Shown in pieces: positions 1 through 8,784 of a DNA stretch of 64,000 nt. The translations under genes and the position numbers were made by a program. Source of the DNA: Pueribacillus sp041725775 (lineage in GTDB: Bacteria; Bacillota; Bacilli; Bacillales; UBA6769). The stretch covers positions 1 through 64,000 of the forward strand of contig NZ_JBEUEL010000001.1 in NCBI RefSeq assembly GCF_041725775.1, read 5' to 3'. Within the stretch, counting starts at the first letter, position 1. Each line of letters starts with the position of its first letter. The notes under the pieces were generated by a model. The model worked only from the letters and a program-made list of their open reading frames with translations, was not told the DNA's origin and did not search any database.

Positions 1-375
1 ACCTTCTGACATTTTTTGTATAGTTGTTAAGGTTGCTTAAGCACCATTATATTGACAGTTCAAGTGAGAGCCCTATCGACTTACACAAAATTCTTGACGG
101 TACCAAAATCGAGTTCATTTTTTCAAAAATTGAGTCAATCATAAAGTTTGCTTTGTCTTTGCTTAGTAGATCCTCTTTTGTTCACCTTATTTTACTCGAA
201 TGTCATGTTTTGAATGACAATGCATTGAGACTTCGATTATATTTTTTTATTTCACTTCAAACAAACCTCTCAACTTTTTCTAGAATGAGCGTTTTTATTT
301 TCGATAGTTCTTAAGAACGATATAGTATATTGGTGAATGTTGTAGAAGGATCTAGAATAAAGGAATCGAAATTAA
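1..375. other. Intergenic region, no convincing gene
   Basis: The only open frame of note (24-314) has no recognisable domain, no good ribosome binding site and a composition unlike a protein, so I do not call it. The stretch is AT-rich and ends with a palindromic site at 307-318 and a possible ribosome binding site (AAAGGAA, about 359-365) for the vanZ-like gene. Confidence 0.6.
307..318. promoter_or_regulatory. 12-bp palindrome GTTCTTAAGAAC, possible operator
   Basis: A perfect 12-bp palindrome followed by GATA lies about 58 bases upstream of the TTG start of the vanZ-like gene. The same 16 bases recur at 3101-3116, upstream of the SGNH hydrolase. Two identical copies, both in intergenic DNA close to a gene start, suggest a binding site for a dimeric regulator. 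The regulator is not identified. Confidence 0.35.
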
Positions 376-829
376 TTGGGTAGAGTGTTTTCTTGGATTG
401 TGGTGTTTGGGTGGATGACGATCATTTTTTATTTTATCGCACCAGCCAGCTACTGCATCGAACCATTTAAATCTTGGCTTAACAGAAATGTTTGCACGTC
501 TCGTAAACACGCTTATTCCGAATGCTATGGTGACACCCGATCTGTTCAATTTTTATGTAAGGAAAGCGGCGCATTTTTTTGCTTACTTCGTGCTTGGCAT
601 GCTTGCTTTACATGCTTTCATAAAAAGTGGATTACACGGCTGGCGGAGTATTTGGTGTGCTTTGGCTCTATGTGTGTTGTATGCGATCACGGATGAAGTG
701 CATCAGTTGTTTATTGCTGGTCGAGCGGGTCAAGTTCGGGATGTTCTTATTGATAGCGTTGGTGCAATCGTTGGAATTTCACTTTTTTATGTAGTCATCA
801 TCCGCGAGAACTTCACGTTAAGAAAGTAG
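376..829 (+). pseudogene. VanZ-like membrane protein, frameshifted
   Basis: Two overlapping frames together encode one VanZ-family membrane protein. The first, from TTG 376, gives the usual start MGRVFSWIVVFGWM...IIFY. The second, from about position 434, continues with LSHQPATASN and then the conserved NFYVRKAAHFFAYF, DEVHQLF and GRAGQVRDVLIDS segments. The frames join exactly if one T is removed from the run at 432-435, restoring the FYLSHQPA motif typical of the family. So this is a one-base insertion, either real inactivation or a homopolymer error. VanZ-like proteins are small multi-helix membrane proteins; most have no defined role outside vancomycin resistance operons, and nothing here links this copy to resistance. 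AAAGGAA upstream supports the TTG start. Confidence 0.8.
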
Positions 830-968
830 AGATAGGTGGAGTTTTAGTGTTACAAGCTATGCTTGTGAATGTGGGTTAAGTCATGACGCATGAAGTAGAA
901 TTGGGAAAACTTAATAAACAGAGTGAGTGGACATCGGATTACGAAATGATTTAGAAAGTAGGGGTAAT

Positions 969-2030
969 ATGGGGAAAATCGGTCGGAGTGAACTGTGTTC
1001 ATGTGGGAGCGGAAAAATAGATAACGAATGTTGTAGTCGTAACAATGTCGTTTCAATGTATCATTTCGTACAAAAAGATATAGAGAAGCTAGAACAACAT
1101 TTGATTGCTTATACGATGAATGAGTTCGAATTTCCATTTTCACAATGTATGGAAGAAGCGTTAATGACAATCGATGTACCTGAAGATACTGATGTTCTTG
1201 AAGTTGTAACGCTTTTTGTTGCAAATTGGTTTGTTTTTTCGCGTCCGGTTCTCGGAGGTGAATCGGTTGTAGATATGTTTGTTGATACGTTCACCCATGT
1301 TGTGAAACGACCGTTGTTAAAGCATTCATTGCCTCGCTGGAAAGAGGCAAAATTGAATATTTACCGAATTGAGCATATGGTTAGCGGAAGTCGGTTTACA
1401 GTGCGACCTCTTTTCGGTGGAGATGAAATCCGTGTTAATATTTTTGAAGATGATCCATTAATTGCTGAAGGATATTTGCTATTAGGGGTTCTTATACCGA
1501 TTGGAGATGAATATACGTTTTTTACAACGTTTTTAGACAATCAGCCGAAAGATGAAGATGAGTTGGTCAGAGGGTTATTGCGTTTGATGAACGATTATGG
1601 AGAAGATGACTTTGAGCTTTTTATCGAGCATTATTTTCCTGAAGTCCTTCATTTGTTTTTATTTGAAGATGCCGTTTATTCGCATGATGAGATGAAATGG
1701 GAATCAGAATCGCAAAAGAACGTGGCGGAACAATTTCAGCGTGCAATGGAAGATGCTGGTATGCTTAAGTCGTTTATTGATTTAGGCATTGTGCTCTGGT
1801 ATTCATTTTGCCAAAAGCGTAATCCAAATATTAAAAATTCGATGCTGTACGTTGCAACCCTCCACTATATTGTTGAAAAAGTGGCGTTTGGTGAAGATGT
1901 AGATTTACACCTCGAGCTTGTCAAAGAATATGGGGTATCACCACATCGTTTGTCTGCAACATATCGAGAGTTCGAGCAAGTACTTAAACCAGAGCTAAAA
2001 GAATTGCATGATATGATTGAAACGATGTAA
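969..2030 (+). CDS. SEC-C motif protein of unknown function
   Basis: The 353-residue product opens with a short SEC-C zinc-binding motif (SELCSCGSGK, then a CC pair about eight residues on), the module also found at the end of SecA. Here the final pair is CC rather than the usual CH or CC/CW, which would still allow four sulphur ligands. The rest is acidic and largely helical, with no signal peptide or membrane segment and no domain I recognise. I chose ATG 969 rather than the upstream GTG 927 because AGGGGT sits just before it and the motif follows immediately. It has its own terminator at 2081-2120 and no operon partner. SEC-C is usually an accessory ribosome- or chaperone-binding module; the function of this protein is unknown. 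Confidence 0.75.
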   Translation: MGKIGRSELCSCGSGKIDNECCSRNNVVSMYHFVQKDIEKLEQHLIAYTMNEFEFPFSQCMEEALMTIDVPEDTDVLEVVTLFVANWFVFSRPVLGGESVVDMFVDTFTHVVKRPLLKHSLPRWKEAKLNIYRIEHMVSGSRFTVRPLFGGDEIRVNIFEDDPLIAEGYLLLGVLIPIGDEYTFFTTFLDNQPKDEDELVRGLLRLMNDYGEDDFELFIEHYFPEVLHLFLFEDAVYSHDEMKWESESQKNVAEQFQRAMEDAGMLKSFIDLGIVLWYSFCQKRNPNIKNSMLYVATLHYIVEKVAFGEDVDLHLELVKEYGVSPHRLSATYREFEQVLKPELKELHDMIETM

Positions 2031-2080
2031 AAGCCGGGGTAATCTCACAAGTACAATTTGCAAGTGAAAGTACATAAAGA

Positions 2081-2120
2081 AGCGACAACGTGTTAAAAGG
2101 TGCACGTTGTCGCTTTTTTT
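2081..2120 (+). terminator. Rho-independent terminator
   Basis: A 12-bp perfect stem (AGCGACAACGTG paired with CACGTTGTCGCT, about 10-base loop) followed by a T run, 51 bases after the stop of the SEC-C gene. Confidence 0.9.
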
Positions 2121-2283
2121 CGTGTCGGCAATATAACGTGTCAACTGCCCGTACCTTACAATGTTATGAATTATGTGCATTGTCCAGTTGTCTCGTTATG
2201 AATGTTACATCATGTGGAAACGGCTGTCATTTCCGCATCTCTTGGAACTCGATTGGTTTAACTCAGTGGTCGAAAACATTGGA

Positions 2284-3072
2284 CTATTCCAGTTCCTCAC
2301 CTGTAAAGTAGTTTGCGATGTAATCTGCCCACACTTGGTGTCCTTGTGTCGTTGGTAAGCTGTTTTCATCAATATAATCAAGAATTTCATCGCTTTCATA
2401 GTCCGGCCAATTCGACCAATGATTTAAGTAAATTAACTGTTGTTCTTTTGCGAATTCTTTAAGTGCTTGTACTTGACCAGGGTAGTGAACGGCATTATGT
2501 ATTGGATTTGGAGGCTGAAGTATGATGACGATTTGTTCAGATGCTTCCTTCAGACGATCTGTAATGATTTCGACACTATCAAGAGTATTGGAAATGGCGA
2601 CTTTTCCGTTATCATTTAATAGAAAAGGCTCGAATAGAACAATGTCTGGTTTCTGTTCAATGACAGATGTATATTTTTCTTGCTGAACGACATTGATTGA
2701 AAGGTCATCACCATAGCTTTCTACACTTATTTGAAATAATCCTTTACCGTACGCTTTATCAAGTCTTTTTTGCAATATGCTTGTCCATGTGCCGCTTCCT
2801 TCTGCTGTTGCACTTGAACCGACGGCTACGATTTTTAACGGATGATTTTCATCTTTTGCATTTGTAATTTTTTCGGACAAGTTTTCAGGCAAATGGCGAG
2901 TCAGTGTTGAGAACTTTTCTGCTTCGGTTTGTTGTTTCTTTTCGACTACAACTGCTTGTTTTTCATTCGCCGTGTTACTTGCGGCATTAATTTTTTGATT
3001 CCAATGGATCTTTCCTACAACGATCGAAAGAATGCAAAGAGTGAATATGAGTGCAGTCATTATATTTTTCAT
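2284..3072 (-). CDS. SGNH/GDSL-type hydrolase, membrane-anchored or secreted
   Basis: The 262-residue product starts with a hydrophobic segment (about residues 4-21) acting as a signal peptide or anchor, then a polar linker. The SGNH fold is indicated by the block-I serine in VAVGSSATAEGSG (replacing the usual GDS), by VLFEPFLLND, and by a late GHQVWADY carrying the probable catalytic histidine. These enzymes are esterases or deacylases, often acting on cell-wall polymers. It diverges from mnaA, a teichoic acid precursor gene, so a wall role is plausible but not shown. AGGGG lies about 9 bases before ATG, and the GTTCTTAAGAAC palindrome lies 29-40 bases upstream. Substrate unknown. Confidence 0.75.
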   Translation of the reverse strand: MKNIMTALIFTLCILSIVVGKIHWNQKINAASNTANEKQAVVVEKKQQTEAEKFSTLTRHLPENLSEKITNAKDENHPLKIVAVGSSATAEGSGTWTSILQKRLDKAYGKGLFQISVESYGDDLSINVVQQEKYTSVIEQKPDIVLFEPFLLNDNGKVAISNTLDSVEIITDRLKEASEQIVIILQPPNPIHNAVHYPGQVQALKEFAKEQQLIYLNHWSNWPDYESDEILDYIDENSLPTTQGHQVWADYIANYFTGEELE

Positions 3073-3100
3073 TAAATTTCAACCCCTTACGAAAAGAATG

Positions 3101-3112
3101 GTTCTTAAGAAC
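3101..3112. promoter_or_regulatory. Second copy of the GTTCTTAAGAAC palindrome
   Basis: Same 16-base sequence (palindrome plus GATA) as at 307-322. It lies between the divergent SGNH hydrolase and mnaA genes, close to the hydrolase start, where a repressor or activator could act. Confidence 0.35.
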
Positions 3113-3172
3113 GATAAGTTTTCTTTATCATATCTGTAACAATCATTTTACGCAATTGTTGTAAAAATGTCT

Positions 3173-3201
3173 TTGTTGAAATTTCGTTTTCAGTGTAAGA
3201 T
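3173..3201 (+). promoter_or_regulatory. Putative sigma-A promoter for mnaA
   Basis: TTGTTG (3173-3178), 17 bases, TAAGAT (3196-3201). The start codon follows 33 bases later with AAAGGAGAG between. Confidence 0.5.
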
Positions 3202-3234
3202 TGTATAGGTATAAATGTCAAAGGAGAGTTCAAT

Positions 3235-4380
3235 ATGTCGAACCGTCTGAAAGTGATGACAGTCTTCGGGACGAGACCGGAAGCGATTAAAATGGCACCG
3301 CTCGTTCATGAATTAAAAAAAAGTTCCGAGATCGAAACAATTGTGACAGTAACTGCGCAGCATCGCGAGATGCTTGATCAAGTGCTTGATCTCTTTAAAA
3401 TTACCCCCAATTTTGATTTAAATATGATGAAATCGCGACAGACGCTCGTGGACATAACGACGAATGCGCTGACAGGTCTACATGATATCATTCAAAAGGT
3501 AAAGCCTGATCTCGTACTCGTTCACGGGGATACATCGACGACGTTTGTAGCGAGCTTGGCAGCGTTTTATTCACAGACGAAAGTGGGTCATGTTGAGGCA
3601 GGATTGCGTACGTGGAATAAATATTCTCCGTTTCCTGAAGAGATGAATCGACAGCTAACAGGTGTGATTGCTGATTTGCATTTTGCTCCGACGACTCAGG
3701 CAGCAACGCATTTACGCAAAGAAAATAAACAAGAAAATGCGATCTACATAACGGGCAATACAGCGATTGATGCGTTAAAAACAACTGTGCGTGAAGACTA
3801 TGCACATGAGGCATTGGAAAAGCTAGGAGATGACCGCTTGCTGTTAGTGACAGCTCATCGCCGAGAAAATTTAGGTGAACCGATGAAGCATATGTTTCGG
3901 GCGATTAAACGGATTGTTCACGAACATGATGATGTTCAAGTTATTTATCCCGTTCATCTAAACCCAGCTGTCCGTGAGCTCGCGAATGATATTTTAGGTG
4001 ATGATCCGCGCATCCATTTAATTGAACCGCTCGGTGTGCTCGATTTTCACAATTTTGCTGCGAGAGCACATTTGATTTTAACAGATTCTGGCGGGGTTCA
4101 AGAAGAAGCACCATCGTTAGGTGTCCCTGTTCTTGTCCTGCGTGATACGACGGAGCGGCCGGAAGGAATTAAAGCAGGAACGCTGAAGCTTGCAGGTACT
4201 GATGAAGAGACAATTTATGCGCTTGCGTACGAGCTGTTGTCGGATAAACAAATGTATGAGAAGATGGCAAAAGCATCGAATCCATACGGTGATGGGTATG
4301 CATCGAAACGAATTGTTGAGGCGATTTTGTATGATTTTGGAAAACGAAGTGAGCGACCTGATCCGTTTCAAGTGATGTGA
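3235..4380 (+). CDS. mnaA: UDP-N-acetylglucosamine 2-epimerase (non-hydrolysing)
   Basis: The 381-residue length and motifs match the MnaA/WecB family: FGTRPEAIKMAP at the N-terminus, VHGDTSTTF, HVEAGLRT, TAHRRENLGEP and TDSGGVQEEAPSLG. The enzyme interconverts UDP-GlcNAc and UDP-ManNAc in the cytoplasm, supplying ManNAc for the wall teichoic acid linkage unit. AAAGGAGAG precedes ATG 3235. The next genes are an LCP ligase and tagO on the other strand, so the block covers early and late steps of wall polymer assembly. No defects seen. Confidence 0.95.
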   Translation: MSNRLKVMTVFGTRPEAIKMAPLVHELKKSSEIETIVTVTAQHREMLDQVLDLFKITPNFDLNMMKSRQTLVDITTNALTGLHDIIQKVKPDLVLVHGDTSTTFVASLAAFYSQTKVGHVEAGLRTWNKYSPFPEEMNRQLTGVIADLHFAPTTQAATHLRKENKQENAIYITGNTAIDALKTTVREDYAHEALEKLGDDRLLLVTAHRRENLGEPMKHMFRAIKRIVHEHDDVQVIYPVHLNPAVRELANDILGDDPRIHLIEPLGVLDFHNFAARAHLILTDSGGVQEEAPSLGVPVLVLRDTTERPEGIKAGTLKLAGTDEETIYALAYELLSDKQMYEKMAKASNPYGDGYASKRIVEAILYDFGKRSERPDPFQVM

Positions 4381-4471
4381 GATTTTGGCAGCTTTTCTGA
4401 AACTTTTTTGTCGTATACTAATTCGTAATTAACGAATGGTGCGACGTGTTTATATAGAAAGTGGTGAATTG

Positions 4472-5485
4472 ATGCAAAAAGGGATTAGAAGAGGGCATAT
4501 TCGGATGACGCCAGAGCCACCGTTACCACCGCGTAAAAGGCGGCGGAAAAAGAGAAAAACTGGCTTGCAAAGATTGTTTAGGTTTGTCGTCCTGTTGTTT
4601 GTAATTATTTTAGTTTACGGCGGTTATGTTTTATATGAAGCGTATGATGCATCGCAATCATTGTATTATGCACTTGAACGTGGAGAGAAGTCCGAACTCC
4701 GTGAGAACACTGTAAAAATAGCAGATGATCCCGTTTCGATTTTAATTTTAGGTGTAGAAGAGTATGCGACTGAGGGACAAAATGGACGGACGGATACGAT
4801 CATGCTCGTGACTCTTAATCCGTATACAAAGTCAATGAAAATGATTAGTATCCCTCGTGATACGCGAATAGAAATTGTTGGAAAAGATCGGGAAGATAAA
4901 ATCAACCATGCGCACGCGTTCGGAGGAACAGAAATGGCGATTGAAACGGTTGAAAAATTTCTCAATGTGCCGATTGATTATTTTATAAAAATTAACTTTG
5001 AGGGCTTTATCGATATTGTCGATGAAATAGGTGGAATAACGGTCGACGTTCCGTTTGATTTTTCTGAAAATACGACGAAAAAAGGGGAGAAAGCTTATTT
5101 TAAAAAAGGACCAATGCATTTAACTGGAGAAGAAGCGTTGGCGTATGCACGCATGCGAAAACAAGATCCTCGTGGTGATTTCGGAAGAAATGATCGTCAA
5201 AAACAGGTGCTAAAAGCATCGATTGATCAGGCGTTAACGATGACGACGCTGTTTAAAGTGGATAAAATTGCAGATCATATAGGTGATAACATTCAAACAA
5301 ATTTAAAGCCGATGGAAATTTTGGCATTGCAAAAAAAATATGCAACGATTGATACGTCGACGATCGATAATTTAACGATTGACGGCTCGGATCATTATGA
5401 AAATGGTGTGTATTATTTTATCCCGAATGAAATGAGTGTCGATTCGTTACAGATTCGTTTGCGGGTTCACTTAAATCTTGATTAA
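4472..5485 (+). CDS. LytR-CpsA-Psr (LCP) family wall polymer ligase
   Basis: The product (about 337 residues) has a basic cytoplasmic N-terminus rich in R and K, one membrane segment at about residues 35-58, and an extracellular LCP domain. Visible LCP motifs are ILILGVEE, GRTDTIMLVT, SIPRDTRI, KINHAHAFGG and AYARMRKQDPRGDFGRNDRQ, including the arginines and aspartates that bind the polyprenyl-pyrophosphate substrate. LCP proteins (TagT/U/V) transfer teichoic acid or other anionic polymers from the lipid carrier to peptidoglycan. I prefer ATG 4472, preceded by a GGTGAA-type site, over ATG 4436, which has none. The paralogue (TagT, U or V) cannot be decided from sequence alone. Its terminator is shared with tagO on the other strand. 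Confidence 0.9.
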   Translation: MQKGIRRGHIRMTPEPPLPPRKRRRKKRKTGLQRLFRFVVLLFVIILVYGGYVLYEAYDASQSLYYALERGEKSELRENTVKIADDPVSILILGVEEYATEGQNGRTDTIMLVTLNPYTKSMKMISIPRDTRIEIVGKDREDKINHAHAFGGTEMAIETVEKFLNVPIDYFIKINFEGFIDIVDEIGGITVDVPFDFSENTTKKGEKAYFKKGPMHLTGEEALAYARMRKQDPRGDFGRNDRQKQVLKASIDQALTMTTLFKVDKIADHIGDNIQTNLKPMEILALQKKYATIDTSTIDNLTIDGSDHYENGVYYFIPNEMSVDSLQIRLRVHLNLD

Positions 5486-5530
5486 CTGACTAGTCTAATG
5501 ACAAGTGCTTGTACGTCAGCTTGTCTAAGT

Positions 5531-5572
5531 AAAAAAGCGGAACACATCCTATATTTGATGTTCCGCTTTTTC
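5531..5572. terminator. Bidirectional terminator between the LCP gene and tagO
   Basis: AAAAAGCGGAACA and TGTTCCGCTTTTT form a 13-bp stem with A and T runs on both sides, so it can stop transcription from either strand. It abuts the tagO stop codon. Confidence 0.85.
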
Positions 5573-6661
5573 CTATTCTCGTTTTATGACAGGCTTTGTT
5601 GGCTTTGTTTCCGTTATTTTTTTTAAAAAAGTAATGAGTGGTTGACGATTTTTATCGATTTGACCGACGATTTCATGTGTGAGTTGCAACGTAAGCAATA
5701 CTAAAATAATGATAAGTAGCGATCCCCAAAGTGTTGATGCGGTAAAAATAATCGCTGAAATTCCAAAGAATGTACTGACACCATAAATGATAAAGACCGT
5801 TGCTCTGTGGCTAAATCCCATTGAAATGAGACGATGGTGTAAATGCTTATTATCAGGACGTGTAATTTTTTGCCCGTTTATCATCCGGCGTATAATCGCA
5901 AAAAATGTGTCGAAAATCGGTACCGCGAGAATGACGATCGGAATGACTAAACTAAATAAAGTTACACTTTTAAATAAACCAAGTATGGAAATAATTGAAA
6001 TCGAAAAACCTAAAAATAAGGCACCTGTATCTCCCATGAAAATTTTCGCAGGATAAAAGTTAAAAAAGAGAAATCCGATCGTTGGTCCGAGTAAAATGAC
6101 AGATAGTGCAACGACAAGCATTTGGTTGTCCAAAACGGACATGATGAGAATTGTTGCGAGCCCGATCGATGAAACGCCCGCTGCCAGTCCATCAAGTCCA
6201 TCAATTAAGTTGATGGCATTCGTAATTCCGACAATCCATAAAACAGTAATCACGTAACTAAAAATACCAAATTCAAACTTTCCGTACAGTGGGATCGTCA
6301 CGTATTCAATATGCAATCCAGATGATATGACGACAAGTGCAGCAATAATCTGTCCAATAAATTTCGTTTTCGCTGATAAAGTCATTTTGTCATCAATAAT
6401 ACCAACGATAATAATGATGAGTGCACCGAGTACGATTCTTGTCATATACGGAGATTCGGGAGTTAAATAAAGAAACCCCGCGACAACGCCAAATACGATT
6501 GCTAGCCCTCCAAGTCGTGGCATGTCGCCTTCATGAACTTTACGTCCTGTCGGTTTATCTACTATGTTAAATTGATAAGCAATTTTTTTTACAATTGGTG
6601 TCGTAATAACGGTAACAATAAATGCTAAAAGGAATGCAATTATATAGTGATAGGCAGACAA
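5573..6661 (-). CDS. tagO: Undecaprenyl-phosphate GlcNAc-1-phosphate transferase
   Basis: A 362-residue polytopic protein (about 10-11 membrane helices) of the MraY/WecA superfamily. Visible motifs are GIIDDK (the Asp pair), NAINLIDGLDGLAAG, FNFYPAKIFMGDTGA and KHLHHRLISMG, which line the Mg2+ and nucleotide site. It transfers GlcNAc-1-phosphate to undecaprenyl phosphate, the first step of wall teichoic acid and similar polymers. The start is TTG 6661, with AAGGAG seven bases upstream. It lies opposite the LCP gene and near mnaA, which supplies the next sugar. Confidence 0.93.
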   Translation of the reverse strand: MSAYHYIIAFLLAFIVTVITTPIVKKIAYQFNIVDKPTGRKVHEGDMPRLGGLAIVFGVVAGFLYLTPESPYMTRIVLGALIIIIVGIIDDKMTLSAKTKFIGQIIAALVVISSGLHIEYVTIPLYGKFEFGIFSYVITVLWIVGITNAINLIDGLDGLAAGVSSIGLATILIMSVLDNQMLVVALSVILLGPTIGFLFFNFYPAKIFMGDTGALFLGFSISIISILGLFKSVTLFSLVIPIVILAVPIFDTFFAIIRRMINGQKITRPDNKHLHHRLISMGFSHRATVFIIYGVSTFFGISAIIFTASTLWGSLLIIILVLLTLQLTHEIVGQIDKNRQPLITFLKKITETKPTKPVIKRE

Positions 6662-6804
6662 TGTATCACTCCTTTTTAAGAAAGCATCAGAAGCAACGTA
6701 TCACACATATCATAGCAGATATTTTTGAAATGGAAAGGAAAAGTGTAAGAAGTTACATGAATGTAATCAAGTCTTACGTTTGGTTTCCCCAATTAGAGCT
6801 ATTT

Positions 6805-7437
6805 TTAAGCTCGTTCTTCCAAATATTCTACGTCACCCGTTCGGAATGTCGCTTTTCCGTTCGTCATATTCGTCATCCATTCGATAAAATCCTCTTTTTT
6901 TCCTGACTCAACGTAGATCTCCATTTCGACTTGTTCGGCATATTTCGTGTTTTTTATTTTATATGGTGAGTGATGGAGTTCATTTTCAATTTTTCCAATA
7001 TACGTATAATCAAACGTTGCGTGCATAATTTGCATCAGTGTCCTTTTAACAACGCCGACCGCATTGATACCTTCGGACGTTGCTGAACCGTACGCACGAA
7101 TGAGTCCGCCCGCACCTAGTTTAATGCCACCGAAATAACGAGTAACAACGACAACTGTATTTTTAAGTTGCCGCTTTTTTAAAACTTCAAGCATCGGTAT
7201 ACCAGCTGTTCCACTCGGTTCACCGTCATCGTTTGCTTTCTGAATTTCATCGTTTTTTCCGATGAGATATGCTGAACAATTGTGAGTGGCATCGTGATGC
7301 TTTTTTTTAATGGATTGAATAAAGGTTTGTGCTTCTTCTTCCGTTTCCGCTCGGTTAACATAGGTTATAAATTTTGATTTTTGTATCATAATTTCATGTG
7401 TTCCGTAGCCTTTTATTGTATAATAAGTAGATAGCAA
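6805..7437 (-). CDS. yvyE: YigZ/IMPACT family protein
   Basis: A product of about 210 residues with the UPF0029/IMPACT N-terminal domain: THNCSAYLIG, DDGEPSGTAG, VVVTRYFGGIKLGAGGL and IRAYGSAT are conserved. A small ferredoxin-like C-terminal domain follows. The cellular role is poorly defined; family members have been linked to translation control. A perfect GGAGGTGATC ribosome binding site (complement of 7441-7450) lies just upstream of TTG 7437, so translation starts there and not at TTG 7452, which overlaps that site. Divergent from degS, as in B. subtilis. Confidence 0.88.
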   Translation of the reverse strand: MLSTYYTIKGYGTHEIMIQKSKFITYVNRAETEEEAQTFIQSIKKKHHDATHNCSAYLIGKNDEIQKANDDGEPSGTAGIPMLEVLKKRQLKNTVVVVTRYFGGIKLGAGGLIRAYGSATSEGINAVGVVKRTLMQIMHATFDYTYIGKIENELHHSPYKIKNTKYAEQVEMEIYVESGKKEDFIEWMTNMTNGKATFRTGDVEYLEERA

Positions 7438-7617
7438 TTCGATCACCTCCAATTGAACCCAGCCTATTAGCTAATGATATCATAATGCGAACAGCGACTA
7501 ATTTCCTATTAAAATCCAGTTTGTAACAAAAAAACAATCAGATTGTTAATTAAAATAGGTAGGAAGGTTCTAGTCCGTATGAGGAAAAGTTCGGTAAGGT
7601 GAGATGGGGGAAATCTT

Positions 7618-8784
7618 ATGTCATCGAAAAGAATCTCTACGAAGGCACTTGATCAAATACTGAATTCGACAATTCAGAAAGTTTCTGAAAGTAAACAGGA
7701 AATTATTGAAATCGGAGAGATATCACGTAAAGAGTACGAAAGACTAGTTAAGAAACTTCAAGAGATTAAAGTTGAAGTGGCTGAAATTATAGATGAAAAT
7801 GACATACTCGAAGAACGGATGAGGCTCGCACGTAAACGCCTTGCACAAGTGAGTAAAAACTTCAACAAGTTTAACGAGGAAGAAATTCGTACAGTATACG
7901 AGCATGCGAATGATCTACAAGTGAAATTGTCGATTCTAAAACAGCGAGAGATTCAGCTTCGTGAGAGACGTGATGAATTGGAACGTCGTCTCATTCAGGT
8001 AAAAGACACGATAACAAAATCTGAAAATCTAACAGGACAAATCTCTATCGTGTTGAATTATTTAAATGGGGATTTAAAAAAGATGGGGGAACTCATCGAA
8101 GATGCGAATAGAAGACAGGCGCTCGGTTTACGAATTATTGAAGCACAGGAAGAAGAGCGACGTCGACTTTCTCGAGAAATTCACGATGGTCCAGCACAAA
8201 TGCTCGCGAACATGTTGCTTCGGGCCGAAATTATTGAGAAAAAGTTCAGTTCCGATGATCCGGAAGCAGTCATTCAAGAATTTCGCCAGTTGCGTGAGCT
8301 CGTACGTGAATCGTTACGGGAAGTTCGCAGTATCATTTATGATTTAAGACCGATGGCGTTAGATGATCTTGGATTAATTCCGACACTGATGAAGTATTTA
8401 AATACAGCAAAAGATAATTTTGGAGTTCCGATTGTTTTTAAAACGCTAGGTGTTGAACGAAGATTGTCATCAAAACTTGAAATTGCAGTTTTCCGTCTCA
8501 TCCAAGAATCTGTTCAAAATGCTTGTAAACACGCAGAAGCAACAGAAATCGAGGTGAAGGTTGAATTTCAAGAAGAAGCGATTACGCTTTCGGTTAAAGA
8601 CGATGGAAAAGGTTTTAATGTCGATGAAAAGAGAGAGAATTCATTCGGTCTTATTGGTATGAGTGAAAGGGTTGATTTATTAGGTGGTAAATTTATTATT
8701 AACTCATCGCCAGAACGAGGGACGTTAATCTTAATTCAAATACCTGTTGAAGTTAAGGAGGTACAAAATGAAATTTACTATTGA
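7618..8784 (+). CDS. degS: Sensor histidine kinase DegS
   Basis: A 388-residue soluble kinase with no membrane segment. Residues 1-160 are a long coiled-coil sensor region, followed by a HisKA_3 domain in which RLSREIHDGPAQ places the phosphorylated histidine at residue 189, the same position as in B. subtilis DegS. The HATPase_c domain shows ESVQNACKHA (N box) and DDGKGF (G box). It phosphorylates DegU to switch between motility, competence and degradative enzyme secretion. degU overlaps its end by 17 bases, indicating coupled translation. GGGGGAAA precedes ATG 7618. Confidence 0.96.
   Translation: MSSKRISTKALDQILNSTIQKVSESKQEIIEIGEISRKEYERLVKKLQEIKVEVAEIIDENDILEERMRLARKRLAQVSKNFNKFNEEEIRTVYEHANDLQVKLSILKQREIQLRERRDELERRLIQVKDTITKSENLTGQISIVLNYLNGDLKKMGELIEDANRRQALGLRIIEAQEEERRRLSREIHDGPAQMLANMLLRAEIIEKKFSSDDPEAVIQEFRQLRELVRESLREVRSIIYDLRPMALDDLGLIPTLMKYLNTAKDNFGVPIVFKTLGVERRLSSKLEIAVFRLIQESVQNACKHAEATEIEVKVEFQEEAITLSVKDDGKGFNVDEKRENSFGLIGMSERVDLLGGKFIINSSPERGTLILIQIPVEVKEVQNEIYY

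Noticed and set aside
24..314. Open frame of 96 codons at the left edge
   Set aside because: No ribosome binding site, no family resemblance and low-complexity hydrophobic composition; likely chance.
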